From: an uncultured Elusimicrobia bacterium
Lineage (GTDB): Bacteria; Elusimicrobiota; Elusimicrobia; UBA1565; UBA9628
Assembly (NCBI GenBank): GCA_903874575.1
Contig: CAIQSZ010000431.1
Span: forward strand, 1 to 5,784
DNA: 5,784 nucleotides
Reading direction: 5' to 3'
Shown in pieces: positions 5,684 to 5,784 of the stretch (positions are counted from its first letter, which is position 1; every line of letters starts with the position of its first letter). Position numbers and translations under genes: made by a program. The notes beneath the pieces were generated by a model. It made no database searches and was not told the DNA's origin. It saw only the letters and a program-made list of their open reading frames with translations.

Positions 5684-5784
5684 GGTTCCTCTTAGACTGC
5701 GAACGCTCCACCGCCGCCGCGATGAAATCCCGGAACAGCGGATGCGGGGCCTCCGGACGGCTCTTGAACTCCGGGTGGAACTGC
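5670..5784 (-). CDS. pyrG: CTP synthase PyrG, C-terminal 37 residues (runs off right edge)
   Basis: PyrG makes CTP from UTP and glutamine. Only the last 37 residues are inside the window. They begin QFHPEFKSRPEAPHPLFRDF, which is the conserved end of the class I glutamine amidotransferase domain and includes the His and Glu of the catalytic triad (HPE). The tail is basic (ERSQSKRNHAHA) and ends 14 bp inside kdsA. pyrG next to kdsA is a well-known arrangement, and CTP is consumed when Kdo is activated to CMP-Kdo. The identification rests on this short conserved end plus context. The first complete codon inside the window begins at 5783. Confidence 0.92.
   Translation of the reverse strand, partial: QFHPEFKSRPEAPHPLFRDFIAAAVERSQSKRNHAHA

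Noticed and set aside
1..5784. CRISPR array, tRNA, insertion sequence, defence system or other transferred island
   Set aside because: There are no spaced repeats, cloverleaf sequences, transposase or integrase motifs or terminal repeats. Base composition and codon use are uniform, and the genes are core housekeeping types.

Overview
The window is a GC-rich, almost gap-free stretch of chromosome from a diderm (LPS-making, Gram-negative) bacterium. The evidence is a Kdo synthase together with three LPS-export components. The phylum cannot be fixed from this sequence; the lipoprotein-type LptC, the metal-type KdsA and the abundant TPR would suit Elusimicrobiota or a deltaproteobacterial-type lineage, but that is only a guess. 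I see no mobile element, CRISPR array, tRNA or rRNA.

Region 1 (1-1244, minus strand) is a ferrous-iron uptake pair, feoA followed by feoB. feoB starts at a TTG that overlaps the feoA stop and runs off the left edge after 338 residues. Region 2 (1245-1324) is an 80-bp divergent intergenic space holding a sigma70-like feoA promoter and a 25-bp dyad that looks like an operator. Region 3 (1325-2404, plus strand) is a stand-alone tetratricopeptide-repeat protein of unknown role. It is followed after 45 bp by a 62-residue protein (2450-2638) that resembles the small DUF5678 type and runs tail-to-tail into lptB with an 11-bp overlap.

Region 4 (2628-5784, minus strand) is one tightly packed operon read right to left: pyrG (3' end only), kdsA, a small zinc-ribbon membrane protein, lptC, an lptA-like gene and lptB. 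Every junction overlaps (14 bp, then four 4-bp overlaps of the ATGA or GTGA type), which implies one transcript with translational coupling. PyrG makes CTP, which is needed to activate Kdo as CMP-Kdo. KdsA makes Kdo-8-phosphate. LptC, the LptA-like protein and LptB are parts of the machine that extracts LPS from the inner membrane and carries it across the periplasm. The kdsD and kdsC genes often found in this cluster elsewhere are absent here.

Most of the window is ordinary core metabolism and envelope biogenesis. The points worth a second look are the zinc-ribbon membrane protein embedded in the Kdo/Lpt operon, the predicted lipoprotein form of LptC, the dyad on the feo promoter, and a recurring layout with a -10-like hexamer only 6-8 nt before the start codon, which suggests leaderless mRNAs. 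I found no convincing new defence or mobile system.
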